A stretch of 64,000 nucleotides of DNA from Acidithiobacillus ferridurans (GTDB taxonomy: Bacteria; Pseudomonadota; Gammaproteobacteria; Acidithiobacillales; Acidithiobacillaceae), in the NCBI RefSeq assembly GCF_003966655.1, contig NZ_AP018795.1:1020001-1084000 (forward strand), read 5' to 3'. The position numbers and the translations under genes were made by a program. Positions 43,533-55,703 of this stretch are shown piece after piece (positions within the stretch are counted from its first letter, which is position 1; each line of letters starts with the position of its first letter). Under the pieces are notes generated by a model, which worked only from the letters and a program-made list of their open reading frames with translations, ran no database searches and was not told where the DNA came from.

Positions 43533-44003
43533 TTACCAGCGGAAATGGGCAAAGGCCTTATTCGCTTCTGCCATACGATGGGTCTCCTCACGCTTACGAA
43601 CCGCGTTGCCGCGATTTTCCGCCGCTTCGAGAATTTCCGCCGCCAGTCGGTTACCCATGGACTTTTCGTTCCGTTTACGCGCTGAGTCACGCAGCCAACG
43701 CATAGCCAACGCCATGCGCCGGTCCGAACGGATCTCGACGGGTACTTGGTAAGTGGCACCTCCGACGCGACGGCTTTTCACTTCCACGACCGGGCGCACG
43801 TTGTCGATAGCCTTACGAAAAATTTCGAGGGCGTCGCTTTTGCTCCGCTCCGCAACCATTTCCAATGCACCGTAAACGATTTTTTCGGCAGTGCTTTTTT
43901 TGCCATCACGCATCATCACGTTGGCAAATTTGGCAATGACCTCTTCCTTGTACTTGGGATCCGGCAGAACAATCCGCTTGGGGACTTCACGACGTCTTGG
44001 CAT
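43533..44003 (-). CDS. rpsG: 30S ribosomal protein S7
   Basis: Primary 16S 3'-domain binder and, in E. coli, str-operon repressor; 156 residues. [40 protein letters not shown], and [20 protein letters not shown] at the end. Twenty-six bases separate it from rpsL. Confidence 0.98.
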   Translation of the reverse strand: MPRRREVPKRIVLPDPKYKEEVIAKFANVMMRDGKKSTAEKIVYGALEMVAERSKSDALEIFRKAIDNVRPVVEVKSRRVGGATYQVPVEIRSDRRMALAMRWLRDSARKRNEKSMGNRLAAEILEAAENRGNAVRKREETHRMAEANKAFAHFRW

Positions 44004-44029
44004 GGCGCAACAACTCCTTCAATAAATAT

Positions 44030-44401
44030 TTACTTTGGACGCTTGGCGCCATACTTGGAACGCGACTGTTTACGGTTTTTGACACCGGCAGTATCCAGGG
44101 TGCCACGCACGATATGATAGCGTACACCGGGAAGATCCTTGACACGACCGCCGCGAATCAGTACCACGGAGTGCTCCTGCAGGTTATGCCCTTCACCGGG
44201 AATATAACTGCTGACCTCAAAACCATTGGTGAGACGCACACGGGCGACTTTACGCAATGCCGAGTTGGGCTTTTTAGGTGTCGTCGTGTAAACACGGGTA
44301 CACACGCCGCGCTTCTGCGGGTTGGCGTCCAACGCCGGAACCTTGCTTTTGGCTACAGGCCGCTTACGTGGCTTGCGCACGAGCTGATTTAATGTGGGCA
44401 T
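44030..44401 (-). CDS. rpsL: 30S ribosomal protein S12
   Basis: Decoding-centre protein, the streptomycin-resistance locus; 123 residues. The conserved [40 protein letters not shown] and [17 protein letters not shown] are present with the wild-type lysines (TTPKKPNS). First gene after the promoter at 44458-44486. Confidence 0.99.
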   Translation of the reverse strand: MPTLNQLVRKPRKRPVAKSKVPALDANPQKRGVCTRVYTTTPKKPNSALRKVARVRLTNGFEVSSYIPGEGHNLQEHSVVLIRGGRVKDLPGVRYHIVRGTLDTAGVKNRKQSRSKYGAKRPK

Positions 44402-44433
44402 TTACAATCTCCAGAGTACGATGGGGGCACCCA

Positions 44434-44455
44434 GCCCTCTCACCGATGAGAGGGC
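44434..44455 (-). other. Perfect hairpin at the rpsL transcription start region
   Basis: Nine-base arms GCCCTCTCA / TGAGAGGGC with a four-base loop (44434-44455). It straddles the predicted rpsL start point, so only read-through transcripts from rpoC would contain the whole stem. No T-run follows. Confidence 0.55.
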
Positions 44456-44457
44456 GC

Positions 44458-44486
44458 ATTCTAGTTAGGCTTGCCCTGGCTGTCAA
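44458..44486 (-). promoter_or_regulatory. Predicted strong sigma-70 promoter of the str operon
   Basis: On the minus strand TTGACA (44486-44481), a 17-base spacer and TAGAAT (44463-44458): consensus -35 and five of six -10 bases. It lies between the rpoC stop and the rpsL ATG. Confidence 0.75.
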
Positions 44487-44494
44487 GGCAAGCC
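44468..44494 (-). other. Perfect inverted repeat whose loop contains the rpsL -35
   Basis: GGCTTGCC (44468-44475) and GGCAAGCC (44487-44494), eight-base arms with an eleven-base loop that holds TTGACA. It could form an rpoC 3'-end hairpin in RNA or serve as a protein-binding site on DNA. Confidence 0.6.
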
Positions 44495-44510
44495 CCAGTC
44501 ATACAACAAA

Positions 44511-47500
44511 TTACGGCATATCGCTCACCGATACCGGCATATCGCGCGGCACCGCGGTCTCCAGGGAAAGGGCAGATTCACCCCGACTCAGCCGTCGGCG
44601 ATGCTCATGGTAGGCCAGGCCCGTTCCTGCAGGAATCAAACGTCCGACAATGACGTTTTCCTTGAGGCCGCGCAAGTCGTCTGCCTTGCCGGATACTGCA
44701 GCCTCAGTGAGTACGCGGGTGGTTTCCTGGAAGCTTGCCGCCGAGATGAACGATTCGGTAGACAGGCTTGCCTTGGTGATACCCAGCAACATCGGAGTGA
44801 AACGCGGCAGTTCTTTGCCGGCGGCTTCCAGCGCGATGCTTTCATCTTCCACCCGTGCCCGATCCACCTGGTCTCCGGGAATAAAGGTACTGTCCCCGCT
44901 GGACGTCACTTCGACCCTACGCAGCATCTGGCGCAGAATGACTTCGATGTGCTTATCATTGATACGCACGCCCTGCAGACGGTATACGTCCTGCACCTCA
45001 TCTACGATGTAGTTGGCGAGAGCCTGCACACCCAGCACACGCAGGATATCGTGCGGAACCGGCTGGCCTTCGACAAGCTGCTCACCCGGGCTGACCCGCT
45101 CCCCTTCGTACACGGTCACATGGCGCCCCTTGGGAATCAGATATTCATGCTGTTCCCCGCTCTCGTCGGTGATGATCAGTCGCTGCTTGCCCTTTGTGTC
45201 TTTCCCGAAGCCGATGATGCCCTCGTGCTCCGCGATAACAGCGAAGTCCTTGGGACGCCGGGCCTCGAACAGCTCCGCCACACGGGGCAGACCACCGGTA
45301 ATGTCGCGCGTCTTTGTGGTACCCACCGGCAGACGTGCCAGAATATCTCCGGGATGAATTTCCATACCTTCGTGCACCGCGATAATCGCCTTTGCCGGCA
45401 GGAAATAGCGTGCGGGCAGGTCCGTACCGGGCAGCTTCAGGTCCTGGCCGTGCTCGTCCAGCAGGCTGATCACCGGGCGCAAATCCCGTCCCTGGGGTGG
45501 CCGTTGTTTGGCGTCGATGACGACGAGTGTCGACAGCCCGGTGATCTCGTCGGTCTGGATGGCTACGCTCGCGCCTTCCACCGCATCTTTCAGAGAAATT
45601 TTGCCGCCGACCTCGCTGACAATGGGCCGCGTATGCGGATCCCATTCCGCGACCCGACGGCCCGCGGTGACCGCGGCGTTGTCATCCACCAGAATGGTGG
45701 CACCATAGGGCACCTTGTAACGCTCTTTTTCCCGGCCTTGTTCGTCAGTGACGGTCACCTCCCCATTCCGGCCCACCACTACGTGGCGTCCACTGCTGTG
45801 CGTAACCAGACGAAGGTTTGGCTGATAACGAAAAACCCCGCCCTGTTTGATATCGATACTGCTTTGCGCAGCAGAACGACTGGCCGCACCACCGATGTGG
45901 AAAGTACGCATGGTGAGCTGGGTACCCGGTTCACCAATGGATTGCGCGGCGATAACGCCGACTGCCTCACCCGCGTTGACTAGATGCCCACGTGCCAGGT
46001 CACGCCCATAACACAGTGCACAGACCCCATGGCGTGACCGGCAGGTCAGGGGCGAACGCACCTTCAGTGCATCCACGCCCAGTTCGTCCAACTGACCGAG
46101 ATGCCGCTCTGTCAGCAGCGTATTGCGGAGGATGACAATCTCACCGGTGTTGGGGTGGACCACATCCTCCGCAACTACACGACCCAGCACGCGATCGCGC
46201 AGAGGTTCGATGATCTCACCGCCCTCGACGAGGGAGGTCATGGGCAGGCCTTCCTCCGATCCACAATCGGTCTCGACCACCACCAGATCCTGGGTAACGT
46301 CTACCAGACGCCGGGTTAAATAGCCGGAGTTGGCGGTTTTCAGCGCGGTATCTGCAAGTCCCTTGCGGGCACCATGGGTGGAAATGAAGTATTGCAGGAC
46401 GTTGAGCCCTTCACGGAAATTTGCGGTGATGGGAGTCTCGATAATAGAACCGTCGGGCTTCGCCATCAGGCCGCGCATGCCTGCAAGCTGGCGAATCTGC
46501 GCCGCCGAACCTCGGGCGCCGGAATCCGCCATCATAAAGATCGAGTTGAACGAATCCTGCTGCACCGAACTGCCGTCCGGGAGGTACACGGTATCCTTAC
46601 TGACTCGATCCATCATGGCTTTGGCAACTTCGTCGGTAGCCCGCGACCAGATGTCGACGACCTTGTTATAACGTTCACCCTCGGTCACCAGACCCGAGGT
46701 GTATTGGGCCTGAATGGCTTTGACCTCATCTTCGGACCGCGCCAGGATGCCCTCTTTTTCCAGCGGCGTGACCATATCCCCGGCACCAAAGGAAATGCCT
46801 GCGCGTGTCGCCATACGGAAGCCGGTATACATCAACTGATCCGCAAAGATAACCGTATCCTTGATACCCAAACGCCGGTAACAGGTATTGATAAGTTCGC
46901 CGATCACCTTCTTCTTCAGTACCCGGTTGATGACACTGAACGGCAGCCCCTCGGGGAGAATATCCCCGAGCAGGGCGCGTCCTGCCGTGGTATCGATACG
47001 CTCACCGCGAAAGCGCACGGTGATACGGGCATGCAGACCCAGGTTGCCCGTTTCATAGGCGCGCCGCACCTCTGCCGTATCCGCGAAGACCCCGCCCGTG
47101 CCCTTGGCGTCGGCCCGCTCCTGGCTGACGTAGTAGAGTCCGAGGACGATGTCCTGGGACGGGACGATAACGGGCTCACCATTGGCCGGGCTGAGAATAT
47201 TGTTGGTGGACATCATCAGGGTCCGGGCTTCCAACTGCGCCTCCAGCGACAGCGGGACGTGCACAGCCATCTGATCACCGTCAAAATCCGCATTGTATGC
47301 CGCACATACCAGTGGATGCAGTTGGATGGCCTTGCCTTCGATCAGGACCGGTTCAAAGGCCTGGATACCCAGGCGATGCAAGGTTGGCGCGCGGTTCAGC
47401 ATGACCGGATGTTCGCGAATCACCTCTTCAAGGATATCCCAGACTTCCGGTTTTTCCTGCTCGACCAAACGCTTGGCGGCCTTGATGGTGGTCGCCAGCC

Positions 47501-48674
47501 CGCGCTCTTCCAACTTGTTGAAAATGAATGGCTTGAACAACTCCAGGGCCATCTTCTTCGGCAAACCGCACTGGTGCAGGCGCAGTTCAGGTCCGACGAC
47601 GATAACCGAGCGGCCGGAGTAGTCCACCCGTTTACCCAGCAGATTCTGACGGAAGCGACCCTGCTTGCCCTTGATCATATCCGCAAGCGACTTGAGCGGG
47701 CGTTTATTGGGTCCCGAGATGGCACGTCCACGCCGACCGTTATCGAGCAGCGCGTCTACGGCTTCCTGCAACATGCGTTTTTCGTTGCGCACGATGATGT
47801 CCGGCGCCTTTAGTTCCAGCAGGCGCTTGAGCCGGTTGTTACGATTGATGACCCGCCGGTAGAGATCGTTGAGATCAGAGGTTGCAAAACGGCCGCCATC
47901 CAGTGGCACCAGGGGCCGCAGGTCCGGGGGCAGCACCGGAAGCACTTCCATGATCATCCATTCGGGACGATTGCCAGACTGTTCAAAGGCCTCCAGGATC
48001 TTCAACCGCTTGCTGAGCTTCTTGGTCTTTGTGTCGGAGTTGCTCTCTCGCAGTTCATTGCGGATCTGCTCAATTTCCTGAGCCAGGGGTATGCCACGCA
48101 GCAGGTCACGAATACCCTCTGCGCCCATTTTTGCCGTAAACTCATCCCCATGCTCTTCCAGGGCGTCCAGGTACTGGTCTTCGGTAAGGATGTTCCCGCG
48201 TTCCAGCGCGGTCACCCCCGGATCAACGACCACATACGCTTCAAAATAGAGGACCCGCTCGATATCACGCAGCGGCATATCGAGAATCATGCCCATACGA
48301 CTCGGCAGAGATTTGAGGAACCAGATGTGGGCGACAGGGCTGGCAAGTTCAATGTGTCCCATCCGCTCGCGGCGGACCCTCGCCTGGGTTACCTCAACAC
48401 CGCATTTTTCGCAGACCACGCCGCGGTGTTTCAGGCGCTTGTACTTGCCGCAGAGGCACTCGTAGTCCTTGATCGGCCCAAAGATCTTGGCACAGAACAA
48501 GCCTTCGCGTTCCGGTTTGAAGGTCCGATAATTAATCGTCTCGGGTTTTTTTACCTCACCGAAAGACCATGACCGCACCTTATCCGGAGACGCGATACCG
48601 ATCCGAATCGCATCGAATTCTTCCTGCTGATCGTTTTGTTTGAAGAGCTTCAGTAAGTCTTTCAACGCATCCAT
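44511..48674 (-). CDS. rpoC: RNA polymerase beta' subunit
   Basis: Catalytic subunit, 1387 residues. The N-terminal zinc ribbon [20 protein letters not shown], the absolutely conserved [16 protein letters not shown] with the Mg-chelating Asp triad, the rudder/bridge region ([20 protein letters not shown]), and the second zinc site ([19 protein letters not shown]) are seen. It follows rpoB after 24 bases. Length and domain order are those of proteobacteria. Confidence 0.99.
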   Translation of the reverse strand: MDALKDLLKLFKQNDQQEEFDAIRIGIASPDKVRSWSFGEVKKPETINYRTFKPEREGLFCAKIFGPIKDYECLCGKYKRLKHRGVVCEKCGVEVTQARVRRERMGHIELASPVAHIWFLKSLPSRMGMILDMPLRDIERVLYFEAYVVVDPGVTALERGNILTEDQYLDALEEHGDEFTAKMGAEGIRDLLRGIPLAQEIEQIRNELRESNSDTKTKKLSKRLKILEAFEQSGNRPEWMIMEVLPVLPPDLRPLVPLDGGRFATSDLNDLYRRVINRNNRLKRLLELKAPDIIVRNEKRMLQEAVDALLDNGRRGRAISGPNKRPLKSLADMIKGKQGRFRQNLLGKRVDYSGRSVIVVGPELRLHQCGLPKKMALELFKPFIFNKLEERGLATTIKAAKRLVEQEKPEVWDILEEVIREHPVMLNRAPTLHRLGIQAFEPVLIEGKAIQLHPLVCAAYNADFDGDQMAVHVPLSLEAQLEARTLMMSTNNILSPANGEPVIVPSQDIVLGLYYVSQERADAKGTGGVFADTAEVRRAYETGNLGLHARITVRFRGERIDTTAGRALLGDILPEGLPFSVINRVLKKKVIGELINTCYRRLGIKDTVIFADQLMYTGFRMATRAGISFGAGDMVTPLEKEGILARSEDEVKAIQAQYTSGLVTEGERYNKVVDIWSRATDEVAKAMMDRVSKDTVYLPDGSSVQQDSFNSIFMMADSGARGSAAQIRQLAGMRGLMAKPDGSIIETPITANFREGLNVLQYFISTHGARKGLADTALKTANSGYLTRRLVDVTQDLVVVETDCGSEEGLPMTSLVEGGEIIEPLRDRVLGRVVAEDVVHPNTGEIVILRNTLLTERHLGQLDELGVDALKVRSPLTCRSRHGVCALCYGRDLARGHLVNAGEAVGVIAAQSIGEPGTQLTMRTFHIGGAASRSAAQSSIDIKQGGVFRYQPNLRLVTHSSGRHVVVGRNGEVTVTDEQGREKERYKVPYGATILVDDNAAVTAGRRVAEWDPHTRPIVSEVGGKISLKDAVEGASVAIQTDEITGLSTLVVIDAKQRPPQGRDLRPVISLLDEHGQDLKLPGTDLPARYFLPAKAIIAVHEGMEIHPGDILARLPVGTTKTRDITGGLPRVAELFEARRPKDFAVIAEHEGIIGFGKDTKGKQRLIITDESGEQHEYLIPKGRHVTVYEGERVSPGEQLVEGQPVPHDILRVLGVQALANYIVDEVQDVYRLQGVRINDKHIEVILRQMLRRVEVTSSGDSTFIPGDQVDRARVEDESIALEAAGKELPRFTPMLLGITKASLSTESFISAASFQETTRVLTEAAVSGKADDLRGLKENVIVGRLIPAGTGLAYHEHRRRLSRGESALSLETAVPRDMPVSVSDMP

Positions 48675-48698
48675 CCTTGCCCGCCACGGGCGGAAATT

Positions 48699-51600
48699 TT
48701 ACTTGGACTGTTCCAGTTCAATATCGATACCCAAAGAACGCAGTTCTTTCAACAACACGTTGAAAGACTCCGGCATTCCGGCATCCATGCGGAAATCACC
48801 CTTGACGATGGACTCATACATCTTGCTGCGCCCGCTTACGTCGTCCGACTTCACGGTGAGCATTTCCTGCAGGGTGTATGCCGCGCCATAGGCCTCCAAC
48901 GCCCACACCTCCATTTCACCGAAGCGCTGGCCGCCGAACTGCGCCTTACCACCTAAAGGCTGCTGGGTAACCAGACTGTAGGGACCTGTGGAACGGGCAT
49001 GCATCTTGTCATCCACCAGGTGATGGAGCTTGAGCATATAGAGATAACCCACCGTCACCTGGCGATCAAAGGCATCACCGCTTCGTCCGTCATACAGCGT
49101 GACCTGGCCGCTGCGCGGCAAGCCGGCCAACTCCAGCATATCGCCGATCTCTTCTTCGGAGGCACCATCAAAGACCGGGGTCGCCATGGGCACGCCACCA
49201 CGAAGATTCGCGGCAAGCTCGCGAATTTCCTGGTCTGTCAGGCTGTCGAGATCCTCTTTCTTGCCAGATCGGTTGTAGATTTCCGCAAGGAAAGCGCGCA
49301 GCTCCGCCATTGCCATCTCACTGTCCAGCATCGCGCCGATCTTCTTGCCCAGCCCCTTGGCAGCCCATCCCAGATGGGTTTCGAGGATCTGTCCCACGTT
49401 CATACGGGACGGTACACCCAGAGGATTGAGCACGATATCCACCGATGTACCATCGGCAAGATAGGGCATGTCTTCCACCGGCACGATCTTGGAGACCACG
49501 CCCTTATTCCCATGGCGGCCCGCCATTTTGTCTCCGGGTTGCAGGTGCCTTTTTATGGCCACATGCACTTTAACCATCTTCAGAACGCCCGGGCTCAGAT
49601 CATCCCCTTGGGTCAGCTTGCGCCGCTTTTCTTCGAGCACCGCATCGAGACGCTGGCGTTGTTCCTCGAGCTGCGCACGGATCTGTTCCAGAGACTCGTT
49701 ACTCTCTTCCGAGCGCAAACGGATCTCAAACCATTTAGCACGCGGCAAGTCTTTCAGATAAGCCTTGGTCACCTTGTTTCCGGCCGCCAGGCCGTTGGGA
49801 CCGCCCTCGGCAACCTTACCGATCAGCTGACGCTCAATCCGCTGATAGCTGTCTTCCTCGACGATGCGATACTGATCATTGAGATCCTTACGGATCCGTG
49901 CAAGTTCATGTTCTTCAATGGACTTGGCACGGGCATCCTTCTCGATACCATCGCGGGTAAAGACCTGCACGTCGATCACCGTGCCATACATACCGGCAGG
50001 CATTCGCATGGAGTTATCTTTCACGTCGGAGGCCTTTTCACCGAAGATTGCCCGCAGAAGCTTCTCTTCCGGCGTCAGCTGAGTCTCGCCCTTGGGCGTG
50101 ACCTTGCCGACGAGAATGTCACCCGGCGCTAGCTCCGCACCGATTACGACAATACCCGACTCATCCAGATGACGTAAGGCACCTTCGGCGACGTTGGGAA
50201 TATCCCGGGTGATTTCTTCCGGCCCCAGTTTGGTGTCGCGGGCGAAGACCGAAAACTCCTCGATATGAATCGTGGTATAGCGGTCTTCTGCTACGACCCG
50301 TTCCGAGATCAGGATGGAATCCTCGAAGTTATAGCCATTCCAGGGCATAAAGGCGACTAGAATGTTCTGGCCGAGTGCCAGTTCACCCATCTCCGTGCTC
50401 GGCCCATCGGCCAGTACGTCGCCACGACTCACCACATCGCCGACCTTGACCACGGGGCGCTGATTCAGGGTGGTGTTCTGGTTGGAACGCGCGTACTTGA
50501 CGAGGTTGTAGATATCCACGCCGGGCTCTTCCGGCAGGGTTTCCTCATCACTGACCCGAATGACGATACGGGCACCATCAACGATATCCACCACGCCACC
50601 ACGCCGGGCGACGACGGCCGCGCCGGAATCGATGGCGACCACCCGTTCCATGCCCGTACCCACCATCGGTGCATCGGAACGCACCGTCGGCACCGCTTGG
50701 CGTTGCATGTTGGAACCCATGAGGGCGCGATTGGCGTCATCATGCTCCAGGAACGGGATCATACTCGCCGCCACCGAGACGATCTGCCGCGGCGAGATAT
50801 CCATGAACTGAACCTGATCCGGGTTTGCCAGAGTGAACTCGTTCTTGAAACGGCAGGACACCAGTTCGTCGGTCAGCACGCCGTGCTCGTCCACCGTCGA
50901 GTTTGCCTGGGCAATCATATAATTGCCTTCTTCAATCGCCGACAGATATTCCACCTCGTCGGTGGTGCGGCGATCGACGACGCGTCGATACGGCGTTTCG
51001 AGAAACCCGTAGGAATTCGTCCGCGCGTAGCACGATAGACTGTTGATCAGTCCGATATTCGGGCCTTCCGGCGTTTCAATGGGGCAGATCCGGCCGTAGT
51101 GCGTCGGATGTACGTCACGCACCTCGAAACCCGCACGTTCCCGGGTCAGGCCGCCCGGCCCCAAAGCCGAGACACGCCGCTTGTGGGTGACCTCGGAAAG
51201 TGGGTTGGTCTGATCCATGAACTGGGAAAGCTGGCTGGAGCCGAAGAACTCGTTGACCACTGCCGCAATGGGTTTTGCATTGATCAGATCCTGAGGCGTG
51301 AGGCCCTCGCTCTCGGCGAGCGCAAGACGGTCCTTGACGGCCCTTTCCACACGCACCAGACCAAGCCGAAATTGATTTTCCATCAACTCACCAACCGAGC
51401 GCACGCGCCGGTTACCGAGATGATCGATATCGTCGATCTCCCCCACACCGTTACGCAGGGCGACCAGTACCCTGAGTACTGCGATGATATCCGCATCATT
51501 CAGTATGCCAGGACCGGTAATCTCATCGCGTCCCACCCGACGATTGAACTTCATGCGGCCTACGGCCGACAGGTCATAGCGATCGGGACTGAAGAACAGT

Positions 51601-52787
51601 CCCTGGAACAGGTTTTGCGCCGCATCCTTCGTCGGCGGTTCGCCCGGACGCATCAGCCGATAGATTTCCATCTGGGCGTCGTGCGCATCACGTGACGTGT
51701 CGATACGCAACGTTTCTGAAATATAAGGCCCACGATCCAGTTCATTCAGATAGAGCGTATGCAGTGTGAGTGACGGCATTTTTCGCAGAGCGTCCAGAAG
51801 CTCACCGCTGACGGGCTCATTGGCCTGTACCACCACTTCGCCGGTTTCAGGATGAACGATATCCCGGGCGACGACCTTGCCCAGAAGGAAGCTATCCGGC
51901 ACGGGAATCTCATGCAGACCCTGAACCTCGGAGAGCGCCCTGGTTTGGCGCACCGTAATTCGCTTACCGGTCTGTACCAGCACTTCGCCGGTTTCCGGGC
52001 TGATGATATCAAACGCCGCCACTTCGCCCTGTAGACGCTGCGGGATCAGCACATAGCGCAGATCGCCGTCGATCAGGCGAAAGGTCTCCATATCAAAGAA
52101 CATCTCAAGAATATCCTGGGTACTGTAGCCCAGCGCACGCAGCAGCGTCGTCGCCGGCAACTTACGACGGCGATCGATGCGCGCATAAACGTGATCCTTG
52201 GGGTCAAACTCGAAATCCAACCACGAACCCCGGTAAGGAATGATGCGCGCGTTAAAGAGGAGCTTTCCCGAAGAATGGGTCTTGCCGCGATCATGATCGA
52301 AGAAAACGCCGGGCGAACGATGCAACTGCGAGACGATGACGCGCTCCGTGCCGTTAATCACGAAGGAACCGTGCTCCGTCATCAGCGGCAGTTCGCCCAT
52401 ATAGACGTCCTGCTCCTTCACGTCTTTGACTCTTTTGGCGCCAGTGGTGTCGTCTTTTTCCATCACCGCCAGACGCAAACGTACCCGTAAACCGGCACAG
52501 TAGGTCAGCCCGCGCTGGCGGCACTCCACCACATCAAACACCGGTTTTTCCAGGCGGTAGGAAACATAATCCAGCATTGCGTTGCCGGAATAACTTTCCA
52601 TCGGAAAAACCGAACGGAAAACAGCTTCTAAACCCGTTTCCTTTCGCGCCGCCGGGGGTACCGACTCCTGGAGAAACTCCCGGTAGGAATCCATCTGCGT
52701 AGCCAGCAGATATGGCACAGCAAGAATGCTCTGGCTTTTGCCAAAGTCTTTACGAATCCGTTTCTTTTCAGTAAAAGAGTAGGCCAT
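48699..52787 (-). CDS. rpoB: RNA polymerase beta subunit
   Basis: Core subunit forming the other half of the active site, 1362 residues from ATG 52787 ([20 protein letters not shown]). An eight-codon extension upstream is not conserved. The rifampicin region has [40 protein letters not shown] in wild-type form. The C-terminus has [41 protein letters not shown] hairpin in the 123-base gap from rplL may tune its expression. Confidence 0.99.
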   Translation of the reverse strand: MAYSFTEKKRIRKDFGKSQSILAVPYLLATQMDSYREFLQESVPPAARKETGLEAVFRSVFPMESYSGNAMLDYVSYRLEKPVFDVVECRQRGLTYCAGLRVRLRLAVMEKDDTTGAKRVKDVKEQDVYMGELPLMTEHGSFVINGTERVIVSQLHRSPGVFFDHDRGKTHSSGKLLFNARIIPYRGSWLDFEFDPKDHVYARIDRRRKLPATTLLRALGYSTQDILEMFFDMETFRLIDGDLRYVLIPQRLQGEVAAFDIISPETGEVLVQTGKRITVRQTRALSEVQGLHEIPVPDSFLLGKVVARDIVHPETGEVVVQANEPVSGELLDALRKMPSLTLHTLYLNELDRGPYISETLRIDTSRDAHDAQMEIYRLMRPGEPPTKDAAQNLFQGLFFSPDRYDLSAVGRMKFNRRVGRDEITGPGILNDADIIAVLRVLVALRNGVGEIDDIDHLGNRRVRSVGELMENQFRLGLVRVERAVKDRLALAESEGLTPQDLINAKPIAAVVNEFFGSSQLSQFMDQTNPLSEVTHKRRVSALGPGGLTRERAGFEVRDVHPTHYGRICPIETPEGPNIGLINSLSCYARTNSYGFLETPYRRVVDRRTTDEVEYLSAIEEGNYMIAQANSTVDEHGVLTDELVSCRFKNEFTLANPDQVQFMDISPRQIVSVAASMIPFLEHDDANRALMGSNMQRQAVPTVRSDAPMVGTGMERVVAIDSGAAVVARRGGVVDIVDGARIVIRVSDEETLPEEPGVDIYNLVKYARSNQNTTLNQRPVVKVGDVVSRGDVLADGPSTEMGELALGQNILVAFMPWNGYNFEDSILISERVVAEDRYTTIHIEEFSVFARDTKLGPEEITRDIPNVAEGALRHLDESGIVVIGAELAPGDILVGKVTPKGETQLTPEEKLLRAIFGEKASDVKDNSMRMPAGMYGTVIDVQVFTRDGIEKDARAKSIEEHELARIRKDLNDQYRIVEEDSYQRIERQLIGKVAEGGPNGLAAGNKVTKAYLKDLPRAKWFEIRLRSEESNESLEQIRAQLEEQRQRLDAVLEEKRRKLTQGDDLSPGVLKMVKVHVAIKRHLQPGDKMAGRHGNKGVVSKIVPVEDMPYLADGTSVDIVLNPLGVPSRMNVGQILETHLGWAAKGLGKKIGAMLDSEMAMAELRAFLAEIYNRSGKKEDLDSLTDQEIRELAANLRGGVPMATPVFDGASEEEIGDMLELAGLPRSGQVTLYDGRSGDAFDRQVTVGYLYMLKLHHLVDDKMHARSTGPYSLVTQQPLGGKAQFGGQRFGEMEVWALEAYGAAYTLQEMLTVKSDDVSGRSKMYESIVKGDFRMDAGMPESFNVLLKELRSLGIDIELEQSK

Positions 52788-52856
52788 GGATGCTCCGCGC
52801 GACGACTGCATGGTTCAGGGATCAGCGGTTAAAGCTGCTTTCCGCAAACAATGAGG

Positions 52857-52883
52857 GGCTGGCAGCGCTTTACGCGGCCAGCC
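52857..52883 (-). promoter_or_regulatory. Hairpin between rplL and rpoB (attenuator or processing site)
   Basis: Arms GGCTGGC / GCCAGCC (52857-52863, 52877-52883) extend inward by GCG/CGC after one mismatch, giving a ten-pair stem with a five-base loop. In E. coli an attenuator and RNase III site lie in the same gap; the same function here is inferred. Confidence 0.55.
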
Positions 52884-52910
52884 GATAAGGGTTACTACAT
52901 CAACTATAGA

Positions 52911-53297
52911 TTACTTGATCTCCGCCTCGGCACCGGCCTCGACGAGCTGCGCCTTGACACTTTCGGCTTCGGCCTTGGCTACGCCTTCCTTCACAGGCTT
53001 CGGCGCACCGTCAACCAGATCCTTCGCTTCCTTCAGGCCAAGACCGGTGATGGCCCGAACCACCTTGATGGTATTCACCTTGTTGGCACCGGCGGCGGTG
53101 AGGATCACGTCAAATTCGGTCTGTTCCTCCACAGCAGCCGCACCTTCGCCAGCCGCCGCGCCACCGGCAGGTGCTGCGACCGCGACGGCCGCTGCAGATA
53201 CGCCGAACTTCTCTTCCATTTCCTTGATGAGTTCAGACAGCTCGAGGACCGTCATACCCGCAATAGCGTCTAAAATTTCCGCTTTGGACAATGCCAT
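52911..53297 (-). CDS. rplL: 50S ribosomal protein L7/L12
   Basis: Stalk protein that recruits translational GTPases, 128 residues. N-terminal dimerisation part ([20 protein letters not shown]), Ala/Gly-rich hinge (about 38-60), and C-terminal domain with [37 protein letters not shown]. It follows rplJ after 29 bases. Confidence 0.99.
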   Translation of the reverse strand: MALSKAEILDAIAGMTVLELSELIKEMEEKFGVSAAAVAVAAPAGGAAAGEGAAAVEEQTEFDVILTAAGANKVNTIKVVRAITGLGLKEAKDLVDGAPKPVKEGVAKAEAESVKAQLVEAGAEAEIK

Positions 53298-53326
53298 TTT
53301 ACTAACTCCTTCAGTTCAAGTTGATT

Positions 53327-53848
53327 TTAAGCAGCGCGCTGATCGCGAACTGCCGCCAAGGTCCTGACGAAACGGCTCGGGACCTCGTTAAGGGTGCGAA
53401 CAAAGCCGGCAACCGGGGCCTGCATGGTGCCGAGCAATTTGGCCAGCAATTCTTCGCGTGAGGGCATTTTGCTCAATTGCGCGATTGCCGCCGCATCGAT
53501 CTGCTTACCACTGAGCACACCACCGATAATGACCAGTTTTTCCAAACGCTTTGCATGGTCAGTGAAGAGCTTCGCCAGGGCAACAGGGTCTTCTGCTGCC
53601 GCGAATACCAGAGGGCCTTTCAGCAGATGGTCCATCACTGCGAATGGCGTTCCCGCGAGGGCGCGCTTCAACAGCGTGTTCTTCACAACCTGCACATGCA
53701 CCGACTGCTTTTGTGCTTCTGCCCGGAAAACAGTCATCTGCGCCACCGTCAAACCGCGATACTCCGCTACCACTGTGGCTTGCGCCCTAGTGAGTCTGGT
53801 CTGCAAGGTGGCAACGACCTGTTCCTTTTCTGCGAGTTTGAGACTCAC
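53327..53848 (-). CDS. rplJ: 50S ribosomal protein L10
   Basis: Stalk base that holds L7/L12 and, in E. coli, represses its own operon by binding the leader; 173 residues with a GTG start eight bases after [63 protein letters not shown] are typical. The 143-base region upstream contains an L10-leader-like structure. Confidence 0.97.
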
Positions 53849-53896
53849 GTGAATGTCACCTCCTATCTAACCGAGGCGGCCAGAAGATCTGGCGCG

Positions 53897-53944
53897 CCGT
53901 CGCCTACGCAGGGAAAATCATTAAGGCTTACGCCCCCTGCGGTC
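53897..53944 (-). promoter_or_regulatory. L10 (rplJ) leader-like RNA structure
   Basis: On the minus strand GACCGCAGGG, a GCTTAA-like loop section (GTAAGCCTTAATG) and CCCTGCGTAGGCGACGG form a stem (53907-53913 with 53935-53941) resembling the widespread r-protein L10 leader. An extra GTCGGC-GTAA-GCCGGC hairpin precedes it. Feedback binding by L10/L12 is inferred from the family. Confidence 0.6.
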
Positions 53945-53991
53945 TTTGTACGCCGGCTTACGCCGACCTTCCCGCCCGGAAACGGAAATCT

Positions 53992-54684
53992 TTAGCCGAG
54001 ACCACTCAGATCCACGGCAACGCCAGGACCCATGGTCGGAGAGAGGTTCACCTTACGGATATATATACCTTTACTGGTGGCCGGTTTGGCTTTACGCAAG
54101 CTGTCGATCAGCACCAGCAGGTTTTCCTGCAACGCCTTCACCTCAAAGGAAGACTTGCCGATGGTACTGTGCACGATACCGCCTTTGTCGGCGCGATAAC
54201 GCACCTGTCCACCCTTGGCATTGATTACGGCAGTACGAACATCTGCAGTCACCGTTCCGACTTTGGGGTTCGGCATCAAACCACGGGGACCCAGTACGGG
54301 ACCCAGGGTGCCCACCACACGCATGGCATCCGGCGTAGCAATGACCACGTCAAAGTCCATCTGCCCAGCCTTTACCAACTCCGCAAGATCCTCCATGCCG
54401 ACAATATCGGCACCGGCTTCACGCGCTTCGGTCGCTTTATCGGCGGTGGCAAAAACGGCCACCCGCATTTGCTTACCGGTGCCATGGGGAAGCACTACCG
54501 CACCACGCACCACCTGGTCCGATTTGCGCGGATCAATACCCAGACCTACCGCCACATCCACCGACTCGTCGAACTTGGTCGTGGCCATCTTCTTGACGAG
54601 CTCGAGGGCTTCCTCGATCGCGTAACGGTTATTCCGATCCACCATCGCCCTGATGGCAAGTGTGCGCTTGGATTTCGTCGCCAT
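53992..54684 (-). CDS. rplA: 50S ribosomal protein L1
   Basis: L1-stalk protein and L11-operon repressor in E. coli; 230 residues. [40 protein letters not shown] and [20 protein letters not shown] are diagnostic. Three bases after rplK. Confidence 0.98.
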
Positions 54685-54687
54685 ATT

Positions 54688-55116
54688 TCAGCCCTCCACC
54701 GTCAGGCCCATACTGCGGGCAGTACCACGCACGCTGCGCTTTGCCGACTCGATATCCTGCGTATTGAGATCCGGCATTTTCGTTTTGGCGATATCTTCGA
54801 TCTGCGCTTCCGAAACCTTACCAACCTTTACCGTATTGGGACGCCCGCTGCCCTTTGGCAGGCCCGCAGCCTTCATCAGCAGCACCGCTGCTGGTGGCGT
54901 TTTCACCTCGAAAGTGAAGCTTTTATCTGCAAAAACAGTAATGACCACGGGTAACGGCAAACCCGGTTCAACACCCTGGGTCTGGGCATTGAACGCCTTG
55001 CAGAACTCCATGATGTTCAATCCACGCTGACCCAAAGCCGGGCCGATAGGCGGGCTTGGATTGGCTTGCGCAGCCTTTACCTGCAGCTTGATATATCCCG
55101 TTATTTTCTTTGCCAT
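54688..55116 (-). CDS. rplK: 50S ribosomal protein L11
   Basis: GTPase-centre protein needed for RelA activation; 142 residues. [40 protein letters not shown] with the conserved proline pair, and [20 protein letters not shown]. Fifty-three bases after nusG. Confidence 0.98.
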   Translation of the reverse strand: MAKKITGYIKLQVKAAQANPSPPIGPALGQRGLNIMEFCKAFNAQTQGVEPGLPLPVVITVFADKSFTFEVKTPPAAVLLMKAAGLPKGSGRPNTVKVGKVSEAQIEDIAKTKMPDLNTQDIESAKRSVRGTARSMGLTVEG

Positions 55117-55169
55117 AATTTAACTCCTGCGAGGTGCGAACGCTGTCAGGCTCCCTCTGTTGAAAACGA

Positions 55170-55703
55170 TCAGGCCTTCTCGACCTGGCCAAAATCCAAT
55201 TCTACGGGCGTGGAGCGACCAAAGATGGTCACCGAAACTCGTAACTTGCTCTTTTCGAAATTGACTTCCTCGACGACGCCGTTGAAATCCTTGAACGGGC
55301 CATCTACGACACGCACCTGCTCACCTGCGTCAAAACTGAATTTCGGACGCGGTTTCTCAACGCCTTCCTTGATGCGGTCCATGATGGCGTTGGTCTCTGC
55401 GTCGCTCAGCGGATGGGGGCGCCCTACAGAGCCGCCGACAAATCCGGTGACCCGTGGTGTGCTCTTGACGAGGTGCCAAGTCACGTCGTCCATTTCCATC
55501 TGCACCAAGACATAACCGGGGTAAAACATTCGTTGCGAGCTCGTTTTTTGACCGCCCCGCATTTCCACCACTTCTTCGACGGGAACGAGGATATCACCAA
55601 ACTTGTCGGCAAGCCCCTCCCGATTGGCACGCTCGCGGATCTCGCCCTGCACCTTTTTCTCGAAGCCCGAGAACGCATGAACCACATACCAACGCATAGA
55701 CAT
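55170..55703 (-). CDS. nusG: Transcription termination/antitermination factor NusG
   Basis: Clamps RNA polymerase and bridges it to Rho or to S10 on the ribosome; 177 residues. The NGN domain ([40 protein letters not shown]) is followed by a KOW domain ([20 protein letters not shown]). It immediately follows secE (TAA then ATG). Confidence 0.98.
   Translation of the reverse strand: MSMRWYVVHAFSGFEKKVQGEIRERANREGLADKFGDILVPVEEVVEMRGGQKTSSQRMFYPGYVLVQMEMDDVTWHLVKSTPRVTGFVGGSVGRPHPLSDAETNAIMDRIKEGVEKPRPKFSFDAGEQVRVVDGPFKDFNGVVEEVNFEKSKLRVSVTIFGRSTPVELDFGQVEKA

Noticed and set aside
42109-43752. Long plus-strand open frame of 547 codons opposite fusA and rpsG
   Set aside because: It mirrors highly conserved EF-G and S7 coding sequence and its translation has no recognisable domain; codon-bias shadow.
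48999-50132. 377-codon plus-strand frame opposite rpoB, and 460- and 479-codon frames opposite rpoC (44601-45983, 46374-47813)
   Set aside because: Antisense shadows of GC-rich conserved genes; no ribosome-binding sites or family motifs.
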